From Betaproteobacteria bacterium (GTDB lineage: Bacteria > Pseudomonadota > Gammaproteobacteria > Burkholderiales > Burkholderiaceae_C), in the NCBI GenBank assembly GCA_009922295.1, contig RFWA01000139.1, positions 1 to 6,540 of the forward strand: a stretch of 6,540 bases of DNA, read 5' to 3'. The translations under genes and the position numbers were made by a program. Below are positions 1 through 6,195 of this stretch, piece by piece (within the stretch, counting starts at the first letter, position 1; each line of letters begins with the position of its first letter). Below the pieces are notes generated by a model, which saw nothing but the letters and a program-made list of their open reading frames with translations, ran no database searches and was not told where the DNA came from.

Positions 1-1236
1 GCTGTCCAGCCCAGCAGTGAGAGACTGGGTCACAAACGGATAGGCTAGCAAGGCATAGGCCGCCAGCAAGAGCGACAGGCTGGCGGTCCAGCCGGGATAG
101 AGCAGCAACAGGCCAAAAGCCACCGTCACCGGCGACACCACAAAGGGCAAGTAACTGGCCGTGCGCCACAGCAAGCCGGACCGCGCTGACAGGGCGTGGG
201 CCAGCCCGATCAACGTGGCAAACAGCAACGCCAAGGCCGAGAAGCGCAAGGTGTTCCAGAGAGCCGCCAGGGTGTCTGGCGCCAGAAGTTCAGCCCAGGC
301 CGCCGGCCCGGCCAGGAGCGCGCGCCAGACGATGGCCAGCAGGGGCGCGGCACAGACCAGCAGCAGCACCGCCAGCGCTGCGGCCAGGGCCAGCCACTGA
401 GCCAGCCCACGCGGCTTGCGACGCGGTACCGGCTCCACGCGGGCGGGCGCTCCGAGCCGCCGCTCTAGACCGGCATATAGCAGCGCCACACCGCCGGTCA
501 ACAGCAGCATGGCCAGGGCCAGTGCGCTGGCTTCGGCCAGCTTGAGCTCGTGCGCTACCAGGGTGTAGATTTCCACTTCGACCGTGGCATAGCGCTGACC
601 GCCCAGCACCAAGGCCAGCCCAAAGCCAGCAAAACAGTACAAAAACACCAGGCACAGGCTAGACGCCAGCCAGGGCGCAATCGCCGGCCACTCAATGCGC
701 CAAAAGGCCCGCCAGGGCGTGGCACCCAGCGAACGGGCCGCCGCCAGCTGGCGCGCACTGACCCGCTCCAGCGCCTCAACGGCAGCGCGCACCACCAGGC
801 ACAGGTTGAAAAACAGGTTGCCGTACAGCAGCAGCCAGGGCGTGCCCTGCAAGTCCAGACCCAGCAGGCCGGCCAGCAGCCCGTGCGGGCCCCACAGTGC
901 CAGCACGCCGATGGCTGCCACCAGGGTGGGTACCACAAAGGGCAGCATGAGCAGCCGCAGGCTCAGCGCGCGGCCAGCAAACTCAAAACGCGCCAGCACC
1001 CAGGCCACCGGCAGGCCCAGCGCCAAGGCCGCCACGCAAGTCGCCGCCGCCTGCAGCACCGACCAGCCGACGCGCCAGCGCAGGTAGCCGTCCTGCCACA
1101 TCGCCCAAATCGACGGGGCCGCCTGGCCCGCACCGCCCCACCCTTCCACAACCAGGCGCAGGAGGGGCGCGACCAGCAACAGCAGCAGTGCCGCCAAGGG
1201 CAGCGCCGCCAGCCACGCCAAGCCCCGGCCTTTCAT
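1..1236 (-). CDS. thiP: Thiamine/TPP ABC transporter permease ThiP (3' end beyond window)
   Basis: Inner-membrane permease that moves thiamine or its phosphates, delivered by ThiB, into the cytoplasm using a ThiQ-type ATPase. I translated the reverse strand from the ATG at 1236 to the left edge: 412 codons with no stop, so the C-terminus is missing (E. coli ThiP is about 536 aa). About ten hydrophobic segments are visible, near residues 8-30, 60-82, 93-113, 130-150, 187-211, 233-257, 278-300, 328-347, 357-378 and 383-405. This fits the fused two-half permease typical of ThiP and related iron-type permeases. An EAA loop, the ATPase docking site, is clear at about residues 161-186 (AAARSLGATPWRAFWRIEWP); the second loop should lie outside the window. 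The start is 32 nt after the thiB stop, with only a weak AGG before it. Specificity for thiamine is inferred from the adjoining thiB and TPP riboswitch, since the permease family alone would not separate thiamine from iron importers. Confidence 0.9.
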   Translation of the reverse strand, partial: MKGRGLAWLAALPLAALLLLLVAPLLRLVVEGWGGAGQAAPSIWAMWQDGYLRWRVGWSVLQAAATCVAALALGLPVAWVLARFEFAGRALSLRLLMLPFVVPTLVAAIGVLALWGPHGLLAGLLGLDLQGTPWLLLYGNLFFNLCLVVRAAVEALERVSARQLAAARSLGATPWRAFWRIEWPAIAPWLASSLCLVFLYCFAGFGLALVLGGQRYATVEVEIYTLVAHELKLAEASALALAMLLLTGGVALLYAGLERRLGAPARVEPVPRRKPRGLAQWLALAAALAVLLLVCAAPLLAIVWRALLAGPAAWAELLAPDTLAALWNTLRFSALALLFATLIGLAHALSARSGLLWRTASYLPFVVSPVTVAFGLLLLYPGWTASLSLLLAAYALLAYPFVTQSLTAGLDS

Positions 1237-1248
1237 GGCCTGCCCGGC

Positions 1249-1261
1249 GGGTGCGGCACCC
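1249..1261 (-). other. Short GC-rich hairpin in the thiB-thiP gap
   Basis: On the minus strand GGGTG-CCG-CACCC forms a perfect 5-bp GC-rich stem with a 3-nt loop, starting 7 nt after the thiB stop codon. No U-tract follows, so it is not an intrinsic terminator. Hairpins just after a binding-protein gene are known in other ABC importer operons to protect the upstream mRNA and lower permease expression; that role here is inference. In such GC-rich DNA a short stem can also arise by chance. Confidence 0.3.
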
Positions 1262-1268
1262 CTGGCAT

Positions 1269-2297
1269 TTACTTGAGCACCACCTGGGTCCAGCGGCTGA
1301 CCCACTGAGCGCCTTTCTCGGCAATCGCCTCGTTACTCAGGCTGTCATAGGCCGTGGGCTCGGGCCCGTGGCGCATCACCTCGGCGCGCGGCGTAGTCTG
1401 CTCCACAGGGAACATCCACATGCTGGTCTGCAGCGCAGTTTGTACCGGCGCCGAACGCAGGAAATCGATGAATTTGGCCGCCGCTGCGCGTTGGCCGCCA
1501 CCCTTGACCAAGGCCACCCCCTCCACCTGGCGGAACACGCCACCCTTGACAAACAGGTTGCCGGTGGGCGACTCGGTGATCTTGTCCTTGCTGTAGAACA
1601 CCTCGGCGGCCGGACTGGTGGCGTAGCTGACCACCAGCGGGTATTTGCCGCCGTTGCGACTGAAGTCGGTGTTGTAGGCCTCGCTCCAGCCCTTGGTCAC
1701 CTTGAGGCCATTGGCGCGCATCTTGGCCCACCATTCAAAGGCTTTTTCTTCGCCCAAGCCCGCCACGGTGGCCAGCAAAAAGGCGTAGCCGGGGCTTGAG
1801 GTGGCGGGATTTTGCACCAGCAACCAGTCTCGGTAGTCGGGCTGGGTCAGGTCGTCCAGGCTCTTGGGCAGGGGCACGCCGCTTTTGGCCACCCAGGCCT
1901 TGTCGTAGTTCAGGTTGACATAGCCATAGTCCACCGGCACCATGCCGTGACCCAGGGCCACGGACGCCGGGCCGTGCATCGCGGCATTTGGGTAGGGCTC
2001 GATCACCTGAGCGGCCTGGGCCTTGAACACCAGCGCGTTGTCGATGCCGTAAACCACGTCGGCCACTGGCTGGGCGCGGGTGAGGATCAACTTGTTGAGC
2101 ATCTCGCCGGCGTCTCCGCCCTTGATGATGCTGAGCTTGACATTGGACTGGCTCTCAAACTGCGCCAGCATGGGCTTGGGCAGGGAGAAGGAGCTGTGCA
2201 CCATGACGCGCAGCTCGTCGGGTGCCGCCTGGGCTGACACCGTCGCTGCCAACGCTGCAACGGCGAGCAGCCCCAAAGAAAAAATCCGCTTGTTCAT
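1269..2297 (-). CDS. thiB: Periplasmic thiamine-binding protein ThiB (TbpA)
   Basis: Periplasmic solute-binding protein that captures thiamine, TMP or TPP and hands it to ThiP. It is 342 aa. Residues 1-24 form a Sec signal peptide (MNKR, a hydrophobic core LGLLAVAALAATV, then AQA|A), predicted to be cut after A24. The mature protein follows the family pattern known from E. coli TbpA: DVVYGIDNAL (80-89), VPVDYGYV (120-127), NPATSSPGY (163-171), KGWSEAY (202-208, a ligand-pocket stretch), SYATSP (224-229), QVEGVAL (257-263) and the late aromatic stretch MWMFPV (293-298). The ATG at 2297 was preferred over an upstream in-frame ATG at 2330 because it starts directly at the signal peptide and has a good Shine-Dalgarno (AAAGGAAA, 2308-2301). 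The gene is preceded by a TPP riboswitch, so it should be repressed when TPP is plentiful. Family match and context agree, so thiamine specificity is secure. Confidence 0.95.
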   Translation of the reverse strand: MNKRIFSLGLLAVAALAATVSAQAAPDELRVMVHSSFSLPKPMLAQFESQSNVKLSIIKGGDAGEMLNKLILTRAQPVADVVYGIDNALVFKAQAAQVIEPYPNAAMHGPASVALGHGMVPVDYGYVNLNYDKAWVAKSGVPLPKSLDDLTQPDYRDWLLVQNPATSSPGYAFLLATVAGLGEEKAFEWWAKMRANGLKVTKGWSEAYNTDFSRNGGKYPLVVSYATSPAAEVFYSKDKITESPTGNLFVKGGVFRQVEGVALVKGGGQRAAAAKFIDFLRSAPVQTALQTSMWMFPVEQTTPRAEVMRHGPEPTAYDSLSNEAIAEKGAQWVSRWTQVVLK

Positions 2298-2300
2298 CGC

Positions 2301-2308
2301 TTTCCTTT
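2301..2308 (-). promoter_or_regulatory. Ribosome binding site of thiB
   Basis: AAAGGAAA lies 3 nt upstream of the ATG, with its AGGA core 5-6 nt from the start codon. It is the clearest Shine-Dalgarno in the minus-strand cluster and settles the thiB start at 2297. It is also the likely target of the riboswitch, because GGAAAGC (2305-2299) can pair with GCTTCC (2344-2339) with one bulged A. Confidence 0.7.
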
Positions 2309-2311
2309 CAA

Positions 2312-2329
2312 TGCGCCAGTGGGGGCGCA
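2312..2329 (-). other. Hairpin in the riboswitch expression platform next to the thiB RBS
   Basis: On the minus strand TGCGCC-CCCACT-GGCGCA forms a perfect 6-bp stem with a 6-nt loop, ending 3 nt before the thiB Shine-Dalgarno. No run of U follows, so it is not an intrinsic terminator. It would sit inside a longer stem made by GCTTCC (2344-2339) and the RBS region GGAAAGC (2305-2299), which suggests control at translation initiation. The pairing was read by eye and not computed. Confidence 0.45.
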
Positions 2330-2367
2330 ATGAGATGGGGAAGCCAGAATTGGCGGACCTTGCTCCT

Positions 2368-2452
2368 TCACGCTCCCTACGCTGGCATGACCCAGATCAG
2401 GTGTGTGGGGTATTTCTCAGTCTGCCTTGCGCCAGACACCCCCGGGGCACGC
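2368..2452 (-). ncRNA. TPP riboswitch (THI box) upstream of thiBP
   Basis: This aptamer binds thiamine pyrophosphate in the mRNA and lowers expression of downstream thiamine genes. The conserved core is read directly on the minus strand in the right order: GGGGGTG (2443-2437) pairing with TACCCC (2412-2407) as P2, a P3 arm GTCTG/CAGAC (2437-2433 and 2424-2420), the THI-box CTGAGAAATACCC (2420-2408), ACCTGATC (2402-2395), the P5 arm CTGG/CCAG (2395-2392 and 2385-2382), and GCGTAGGGA (2382-2374). P1 would form between CGTGCCCC upstream and GGGAGCG downstream with a mismatch and wobbles, so the outer ends are approximate. Unusually, the 5' half is inside the serS reading frame, and the serS TGA (2399-2397) is part of ACCTGATC. 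The 70 nt from the aptamer to the thiB ATG contain hairpins but no U-tract, which favours control of translation over termination. Confidence 0.95.
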
Positions 2453-3716
2453 TGATGGAACCGTCGGCGTTCTGGTAGTTCTCCAGCACCGCCACCAGAG
2501 TGCGGCCCACGGCCAGGCCGGAGCCGTTGAGGGTGTGTACCAGCTCGTTCTTGCCCTGGGCGTTTTTGAAGCGGGCCTGCAGGCGGCGAGCCTGAAAGGC
2601 CTCGCAGTTGGAGACCGAGCTGATCTCGCGAAAGGTGTTCTGGGCCGGTAGCCAGACCTCGAGGTCGTAGGTCTTGCTGGCGCCAAAGCCCATATCACCG
2701 GTACACAGGCTCATGACCCGGTAGGGCAGGCCCAGCTTTTGCAGAATGGCCTCGGCGTGGCCGGTCATGACTTCCAGCGCCGCGTAGCTGGTGTCGGGGT
2801 GCACGATCTGCACCATCTCCACCTTGTCAAACTGGTGCTGCCGGATCAGGCCGCGTGTATCGCGCCCGGCGCTGCCGGCTTCCGAACGGAAGCAGGGGGT
2901 GTGCGCCGTCAGGCGGATCGGCAGGACCGACTCGGGCAGCACCTCATCGCGCACAAAATTGGTCAGCGTGACCTCGCTGGTCGGAATCAGGTAGAGCGCA
3001 GCAGTCTCGCTGGCCTCGCCGTCCTGGCCGCCCTTCTTGGCGGCAAACAGGTCGCCTTCAAACTTGGGCAACTGGCCGGTGCCGCGCAGGGTGTCGGCAT
3101 TCACGATGTAGGGCGTGTAGCACTCGGTGTAGCCGTGCTCCTGGGTTTGCACATCCAGCATGAACTGCGCCAGGGCGCGGTGCAGGCGGGCAATGGGGCC
3201 TTTCATCACGGTAAAGCGGGCGCCGCTGAGCTTGACGCCCAGGCCAAAGTCCAGCCCCAGCGGCTCGCCCAGGTCCACATGGTCTTTGATGGGAAAGTCA
3301 AAGGCCTTGGGCGTGCCCCAGCTGCGCGCCACCACATTGCCATGCTCGTCCTCACCCACCGGCACGCTGTCGTGCGGTAGGTTGGGCACTGCCAGCAGCA
3401 GACTTTGCAGCTCCGCCTGCAGCGCCTCCAAGCGCTTGGCAGAGGCTTCGAGTTCGTCCTTGATGCCGGCCACCGTGGCCATCGCCGCATCGGCCTCTGC
3501 CTGCCCGGCTGCGCCGCGCGCCTTGAGCTGGCCAATTTGTTTGCTCAGGGTGTTGCGCTGGCTCTGCAGTTCTTCGGTGCGCATCTGAATGGTCTTGCGC
3601 TCGGCCTCTAACCGGCTGAAGGCCTCGACGTCCAGAAAGACTTGAGGTGATTTGCGGGTCTCAAGCCGCGCCACGGCGCCGGCGAGGTCTTTGCGGAGAA
3701 GGGTGATGTCTAGCAT
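2397..3716 (-). CDS. serS: Serine--tRNA ligase SerRS with an atypical C-terminal tail
   Basis: Class II aminoacyl-tRNA synthetase: activates serine with ATP and charges tRNA-Ser and tRNA-Sec in the cytoplasm. The protein is 439 aa, close to the usual 425-435. Residues 1-110 form the N-terminal domain with the two-helix coiled coil (about 30-105) that grips the long variable arm of tRNA-Ser. The catalytic core has the TSE serine loop (IPTSEV, 244-249), motif 2 (FRSEAGSAGRDTRGLIRQHQ, 276-295) and motif 3 (GSGLAVGRTLVAVLENYQ, 398-415, with R405). The core is complete, so the enzyme should be active. The oddity is the end: after VP (423-424) the family normally continues with a V/A-L-R-P-Y-M-like tail, but here residues 425-439 read RGCLAQGRLRNTPHT and are encoded by the TPP aptamer. 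Neither other forward frame restores the normal tail. The ATG at 3716 gives the expected MLDI start; no Shine-Dalgarno is visible, and the upstream gene ends 17 nt before it. Confidence 0.97.
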   Translation of the reverse strand: MLDITLLRKDLAGAVARLETRKSPQVFLDVEAFSRLEAERKTIQMRTEELQSQRNTLSKQIGQLKARGAAGQAEADAAMATVAGIKDELEASAKRLEALQAELQSLLLAVPNLPHDSVPVGEDEHGNVVARSWGTPKAFDFPIKDHVDLGEPLGLDFGLGVKLSGARFTVMKGPIARLHRALAQFMLDVQTQEHGYTECYTPYIVNADTLRGTGQLPKFEGDLFAAKKGGQDGEASETAALYLIPTSEVTLTNFVRDEVLPESVLPIRLTAHTPCFRSEAGSAGRDTRGLIRQHQFDKVEMVQIVHPDTSYAALEVMTGHAEAILQKLGLPYRVMSLCTGDMGFGASKTYDLEVWLPAQNTFREISSVSNCEAFQARRLQARFKNAQGKNELVHTLNGSGLAVGRTLVAVLENYQNADGSISVPRGCLAQGRLRNTPHT

Positions 3717-3733
3717 GGATCAATTGTAGATTT

Positions 3734-4699
3734 TCAGGGTGTTGCAGCGTTCAGCGAGGCCGGGTCAAGGTTGGAGCCGCACAGGATCAGGCACACCGTC
3801 TCTTCCGGCCGCGGCACATAGGCGCCGGTCTGCAGCGCGGCCAGGCCGAGCGCGGCGGCCGGCTCCACCGCCAGTTTGAGCTCTTGCCACAGCCACAGCT
3901 GGGCGGCGCGAATGGCAGCATCCGGCAACAACAGCGCATCTTTGACGTGACGCTGAGTCACGGCCCAAGAAATATCGCCAATGCGTTTGGCCCCCAGTGA
4001 ATCAGCCGCCACGCCGCTCACCGCCACATCCACCGGCGTACCGGCGACGCGCGCGTGGTACAGCGTGGGCGCCAGTTCAGGCTCCAGCGCCACCACCCGG
4101 GACCGCTGTTCAAACCAGGACGCCAACCCGCCGATCAAACCGCCGCCGCCCACACTCACCAGCACGCTGTCGGGCAGGCCGGCTTGGGCCTCGATCTCGG
4201 CGCCCAAGGTGGCAGCACCAGCCACGACCTCCACCTGGTCATAGGCGTGCATCAACATCGCGCCGCTGACCCGCTGGCGCTCCAGACAAGCTTCATAAGC
4301 CTGGGTATAACCTTCGCCTGCCACGGTCACTGCCGCGCCGAGCTGGCGCAGCCGATCACGCTTGGCCTGGCTGGAGACGGCAGAGACAAACACCTCGCAG
4401 GGCACGCCCAGCGCCTGCGCCGCCGCCGCGGCGGCAATGCCGGCGTTGCCGCCCGAGGCAATGACCACGCCGGCCGCGGGAATCGGCTGGGCCAGCATGC
4501 GGTTGAGCATGCCACGCGCCTTGAAGCTGCCGCCCACCTGCAGGTGCTCGAGCTTGAGCCAGACCTGGGCGCAGTCCAGGCCCATCGTCCGGCCGCTCAG
4601 CTGCCACAGCGGCGTTTGACGCAAAAAGTGCCTCCAGCCCTTGTCCAGTCTGCTTATTGCGCTATCAATATCAGAGCGATTGATGTCAGTTTGGGTCAT
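3734..4699 (-). CDS. Serine/threonine dehydratase-like PLP enzyme (fold type II)
   Basis: Probably removes water and ammonia from L-serine or L-threonine to give pyruvate or 2-oxobutanoate; a racemase or hydroxyaspartate dehydratase activity is also possible in this family. The 321-aa protein shows GSFKARG (57-63) with K60 as the expected PLP Schiff-base lysine, the substrate loop SGGNAG (82-87), the phosphate-binding loop GGGGLIGG (184-191), LAVEP (277-281) and the late CGSNLD (307-312). It is a single catalytic domain without the C-terminal ACT-like regulatory domain of biosynthetic IlvA (about 514 aa in E. coli), so feedback by isoleucine is not expected. I chose the ATG at 4699 (MTQTDI) because the longer frame to 4840 runs into ispH and gives Arg/Cys-rich non-family sequence. 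It starts 19 nt after ispH and ends 17 nt before serS. The exact substrate cannot be told from the sequence, so no symbol is given. Confidence 0.88.
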   Translation of the reverse strand: MTQTDINRSDIDSAISRLDKGWRHFLRQTPLWQLSGRTMGLDCAQVWLKLEHLQVGGSFKARGMLNRMLAQPIPAAGVVIASGGNAGIAAAAAAQALGVPCEVFVSAVSSQAKRDRLRQLGAAVTVAGEGYTQAYEACLERQRVSGAMLMHAYDQVEVVAGAATLGAEIEAQAGLPDSVLVSVGGGGLIGGLASWFEQRSRVVALEPELAPTLYHARVAGTPVDVAVSGVAADSLGAKRIGDISWAVTQRHVKDALLLPDAAIRAAQLWLWQELKLAVEPAAALGLAALQTGAYVPRPEETVCLILCGSNLDPASLNAATP

Positions 4700-4718
4700 G
4701 GTGCTGGCCTGTAATGTG

Positions 4719-5669
4719 TTAGTTGGAAGCGTCACCGCCGCCATCGGCCTTGAGGCCTTTGGGCAGCGGAAACTTGATGGTTTCCTGGATACCGTCCATC
4801 TTGCGCACCGACACCGCGCCCAGCGCCTTGATGCGGTCAATCACCTGGCGCACCAGAATTTCGGGCGCCGAGGCACCGGCAGTCAGGCCCACGCGTTGGC
4901 GCCCGTTAAACCATTCGGCCTGCAGCTCCTCGGCGTTATCGACCATGTAGCTGTCGGTGCCGAGCTTGCGCGCGACCTCGCGCAGTCGGTTGCTGTTGGA
5001 GCTGGTGGGGCTGCCGACCACGATCACCACGTCCACCTGCGGGCTCATCAGCTTGACCGCATCCTGCCGGTTCTGCGTGGCGTAGCAAATATCCTGCTGC
5101 TTGGGCTCGCGCACCTGCGGGAAGCGGGCCTTGACAGCTGCCGCAATGGCCGCAGCGTCGTCCATGCTGAGGGTGGTTTGCGTCACCAGCGCCAGCCTTA
5201 CTGTCTGGGCCGGCTGCACCCGCGCGACGTCTGCCACGTCTTCCACCAGGTGGATACCGCTGTCGAGCTGGCCCATGGTGCCTTCCACCTCAGGGTGGCC
5301 CTTGTGTTTGTGCAGCTTGGCCACCTCCACATGCACCTTGGTCACCAGCGGGCAAGTGGCATCAAAGATGCGAAAGCCGCGCGCCGCCGCCTCGTCCTGC
5401 ACGGCGCGACTCACGCCATGGGCCGAAAACACCAGCGTGGCGCCCGGTGGCACGTCGTCCAGGTCTTCGATAAAAATGGCACCTTTGGTTTTGAGGTCGT
5501 TCACCACATAGGTGTTGTGCACGATTTCGTGGCGCACGTAGATCGGTGACCCAAATTTGTGCAAGGCCCTCTCGACGATCTCGATGGCGCGGTCAACGCC
5601 GGCGCAAAACCCCCGCGGCTCAGCCAGCAGAATCTCCTGCGGCAGGATGGGGCCGGTGACGGCGCTCAC
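4719..5669 (-). CDS. ispH: 4-hydroxy-3-methylbut-2-enyl diphosphate reductase IspH
   Basis: Last enzyme of the MEP isoprenoid pathway: reduces HMBPP to IPP and DMAPP using a [4Fe-4S] cluster in the cytoplasm. It is 316 aa, the normal length. The three cluster cysteines are all present: C22 (EPRGFCAGVDRAIEIV), C106 (DATCPLVTKVH) and C195 (DICYATQNRQ). Substrate-pocket motifs are also in place: HEIVHN (47-52), SAHGVS (82-87), GHPEVEGT (124-131, with H125 and catalytic E127), TQTTLS (163-168), GSPTSSNSNRL (219-229) and TAGASAPE (263-270). The start is GTG at 5669, overlapping the fkpB stop as GTGA, with no better in-frame start before the conserved EILLAEPRGF block. No Shine-Dalgarno stands out, so translation is probably coupled to fkpB. 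The fkpB-ispH pairing is common in proteobacteria. Confidence 0.97.
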   Translation of the reverse strand: MSAVTGPILPQEILLAEPRGFCAGVDRAIEIVERALHKFGSPIYVRHEIVHNTYVVNDLKTKGAIFIEDLDDVPPGATLVFSAHGVSRAVQDEAAARGFRIFDATCPLVTKVHVEVAKLHKHKGHPEVEGTMGQLDSGIHLVEDVADVARVQPAQTVRLALVTQTTLSMDDAAAIAAAVKARFPQVREPKQQDICYATQNRQDAVKLMSPQVDVVIVVGSPTSSNSNRLREVARKLGTDSYMVDNAEELQAEWFNGRQRVGLTAGASAPEILVRQVIDRIKALGAVSVRKMDGIQETIKFPLPKGLKADGGGDASN

Positions 5670-6130
5670 AGCACGCCAATCAGTTGCACTTCAAACGTCA
5701 CCGGCCGGCCAGCCAGCGGGTGGTTGAAGTCAAACAGCACGGCATCGCCACGCGCATCGCTGCGCAGCTGGCTCACCACCCCGGCAAACTGGCCCTGGCC
5801 GTCGGGCGTGGGGAACTGCACCACATCGCCCACCTGGTACTGGGCCCCAGCCTCGCCCATCTCCGCCAGCACCTGGCGCGCCAGCCACTGCAGCATGGCC
5901 GGGTTGCGATCGCCAAAAGCGGCTCCCGCTGGCAGCGCAAAGGTGGCGCGGGCACCCTCGGCCAGGCCCATCAGGCAGGCCTCCACAGCCGGTGACAGCT
6001 CGCCGCTGCCCAGCGTCAGGGTGGCGGGCTTGCCGCCAAAGGTGTTGATCACATCACCAGCCGGGCCGGCCAGCCGGTAGTGCAAGGTGAGAAAGGATCC
6101 GGGTTCCACACAAACGGGAGTCGAGAGCAT
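5666..6130 (-). CDS. fkpB: FKBP-type peptidyl-prolyl isomerase, SlpA/FkpB family
   Basis: Cytoplasmic peptidyl-prolyl cis-trans isomerase and chaperone of the SlpA type. The 154-aa protein lacks a signal peptide. The FKBP half-domain covers about residues 10-70 (FLTLHYRLAG, then LGSGELSPAVEACLMGLAEG at 40-59) and resumes at 131-154 (LFDFNHPLAGRPVTFEVQLI). The insert-in-flap domain lies between them at about 72-128, as usual in this family. DFNHPLAG (134-141) is the family signature. The ATG at 6130 has a short GGGA 6 nt upstream, and there is no nearby better start. Its TGA overlaps the GTG of ispH. It is the first gene of the minus-strand cluster, and a candidate promoter (TACAAT, 6201-6196) precedes it. 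Some positions of the FKBP active site differ from canonical FKBP12, so isomerase strength is unknown. Confidence 0.93.
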   Translation of the reverse strand: MLSTPVCVEPGSFLTLHYRLAGPAGDVINTFGGKPATLTLGSGELSPAVEACLMGLAEGARATFALPAGAAFGDRNPAMLQWLARQVLAEMGEAGAQYQVGDVVQFPTPDGQGQFAGVVSQLRSDARGDAVLFDFNHPLAGRPVTFEVQLIGVL

Positions 6131-6147
6131 AAAAGTCCCACAGAAAA

Positions 6148-6169
6148 GTCAGGCGCCAAGCGGCCTGAC
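6148..6169. repeat. 7-bp dyad in the fkpB-radC divergent region
   Basis: GTCAGGC-N8-GCCTGAC is a perfect inverted repeat with 7-nt arms and an 8-nt spacer, centred between the two divergent genes. It could be a dimeric repressor or activator site, or a hairpin in the fkpB 5' untranslated region, since it lies between the candidate TSS and the fkpB ATG. There is no adjacent T-tract long enough to make it a convincing terminator. The arms match no regulator I recognise. Confidence 0.4.
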
Positions 6170-6195
6170 CGGGGTTTGCGGAATAAACTGACACC

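Noticed and set aside
550..1308. 252-codon plus-strand frame rich in Gln, Arg and Pro
   Set aside because: It is antisense to thiP, whose membrane segments and EAA loop are clear on the minus strand. The composition is that of a shadow frame.
1188..1799. 203-codon plus-strand frame across the thiB-thiP junction
   Set aside because: It is antisense to a full ThiB reading frame with recognised motifs, and has no recognisable domain or RBS.
2312..2329. Intrinsic terminator between serS and thiB
   Set aside because: The stem is followed by TTGAAAGGAAAGCG, the thiB RBS, and not by a U-tract.
2298..2330. Earlier in-frame ATG for thiB at 2330
   Set aside because: It would place 11 charged residues before the signal peptide and would bury the good Shine-Dalgarno at 2308-2301.
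4700..4840. Upstream extension of the dehydratase into ispH
   Set aside because: The added residues are Arg/Cys-rich and lie in another frame of the conserved ispH gene. The family sequence begins after the ATG at 4699.
4641..5549. 302-codon open frame on the plus strand across ispH
   Set aside because: It lies antisense to a complete IspH with all catalytic residues. Long antisense frames are expected in GC-rich coding DNA, and its His/Leu-rich product resembles no family.
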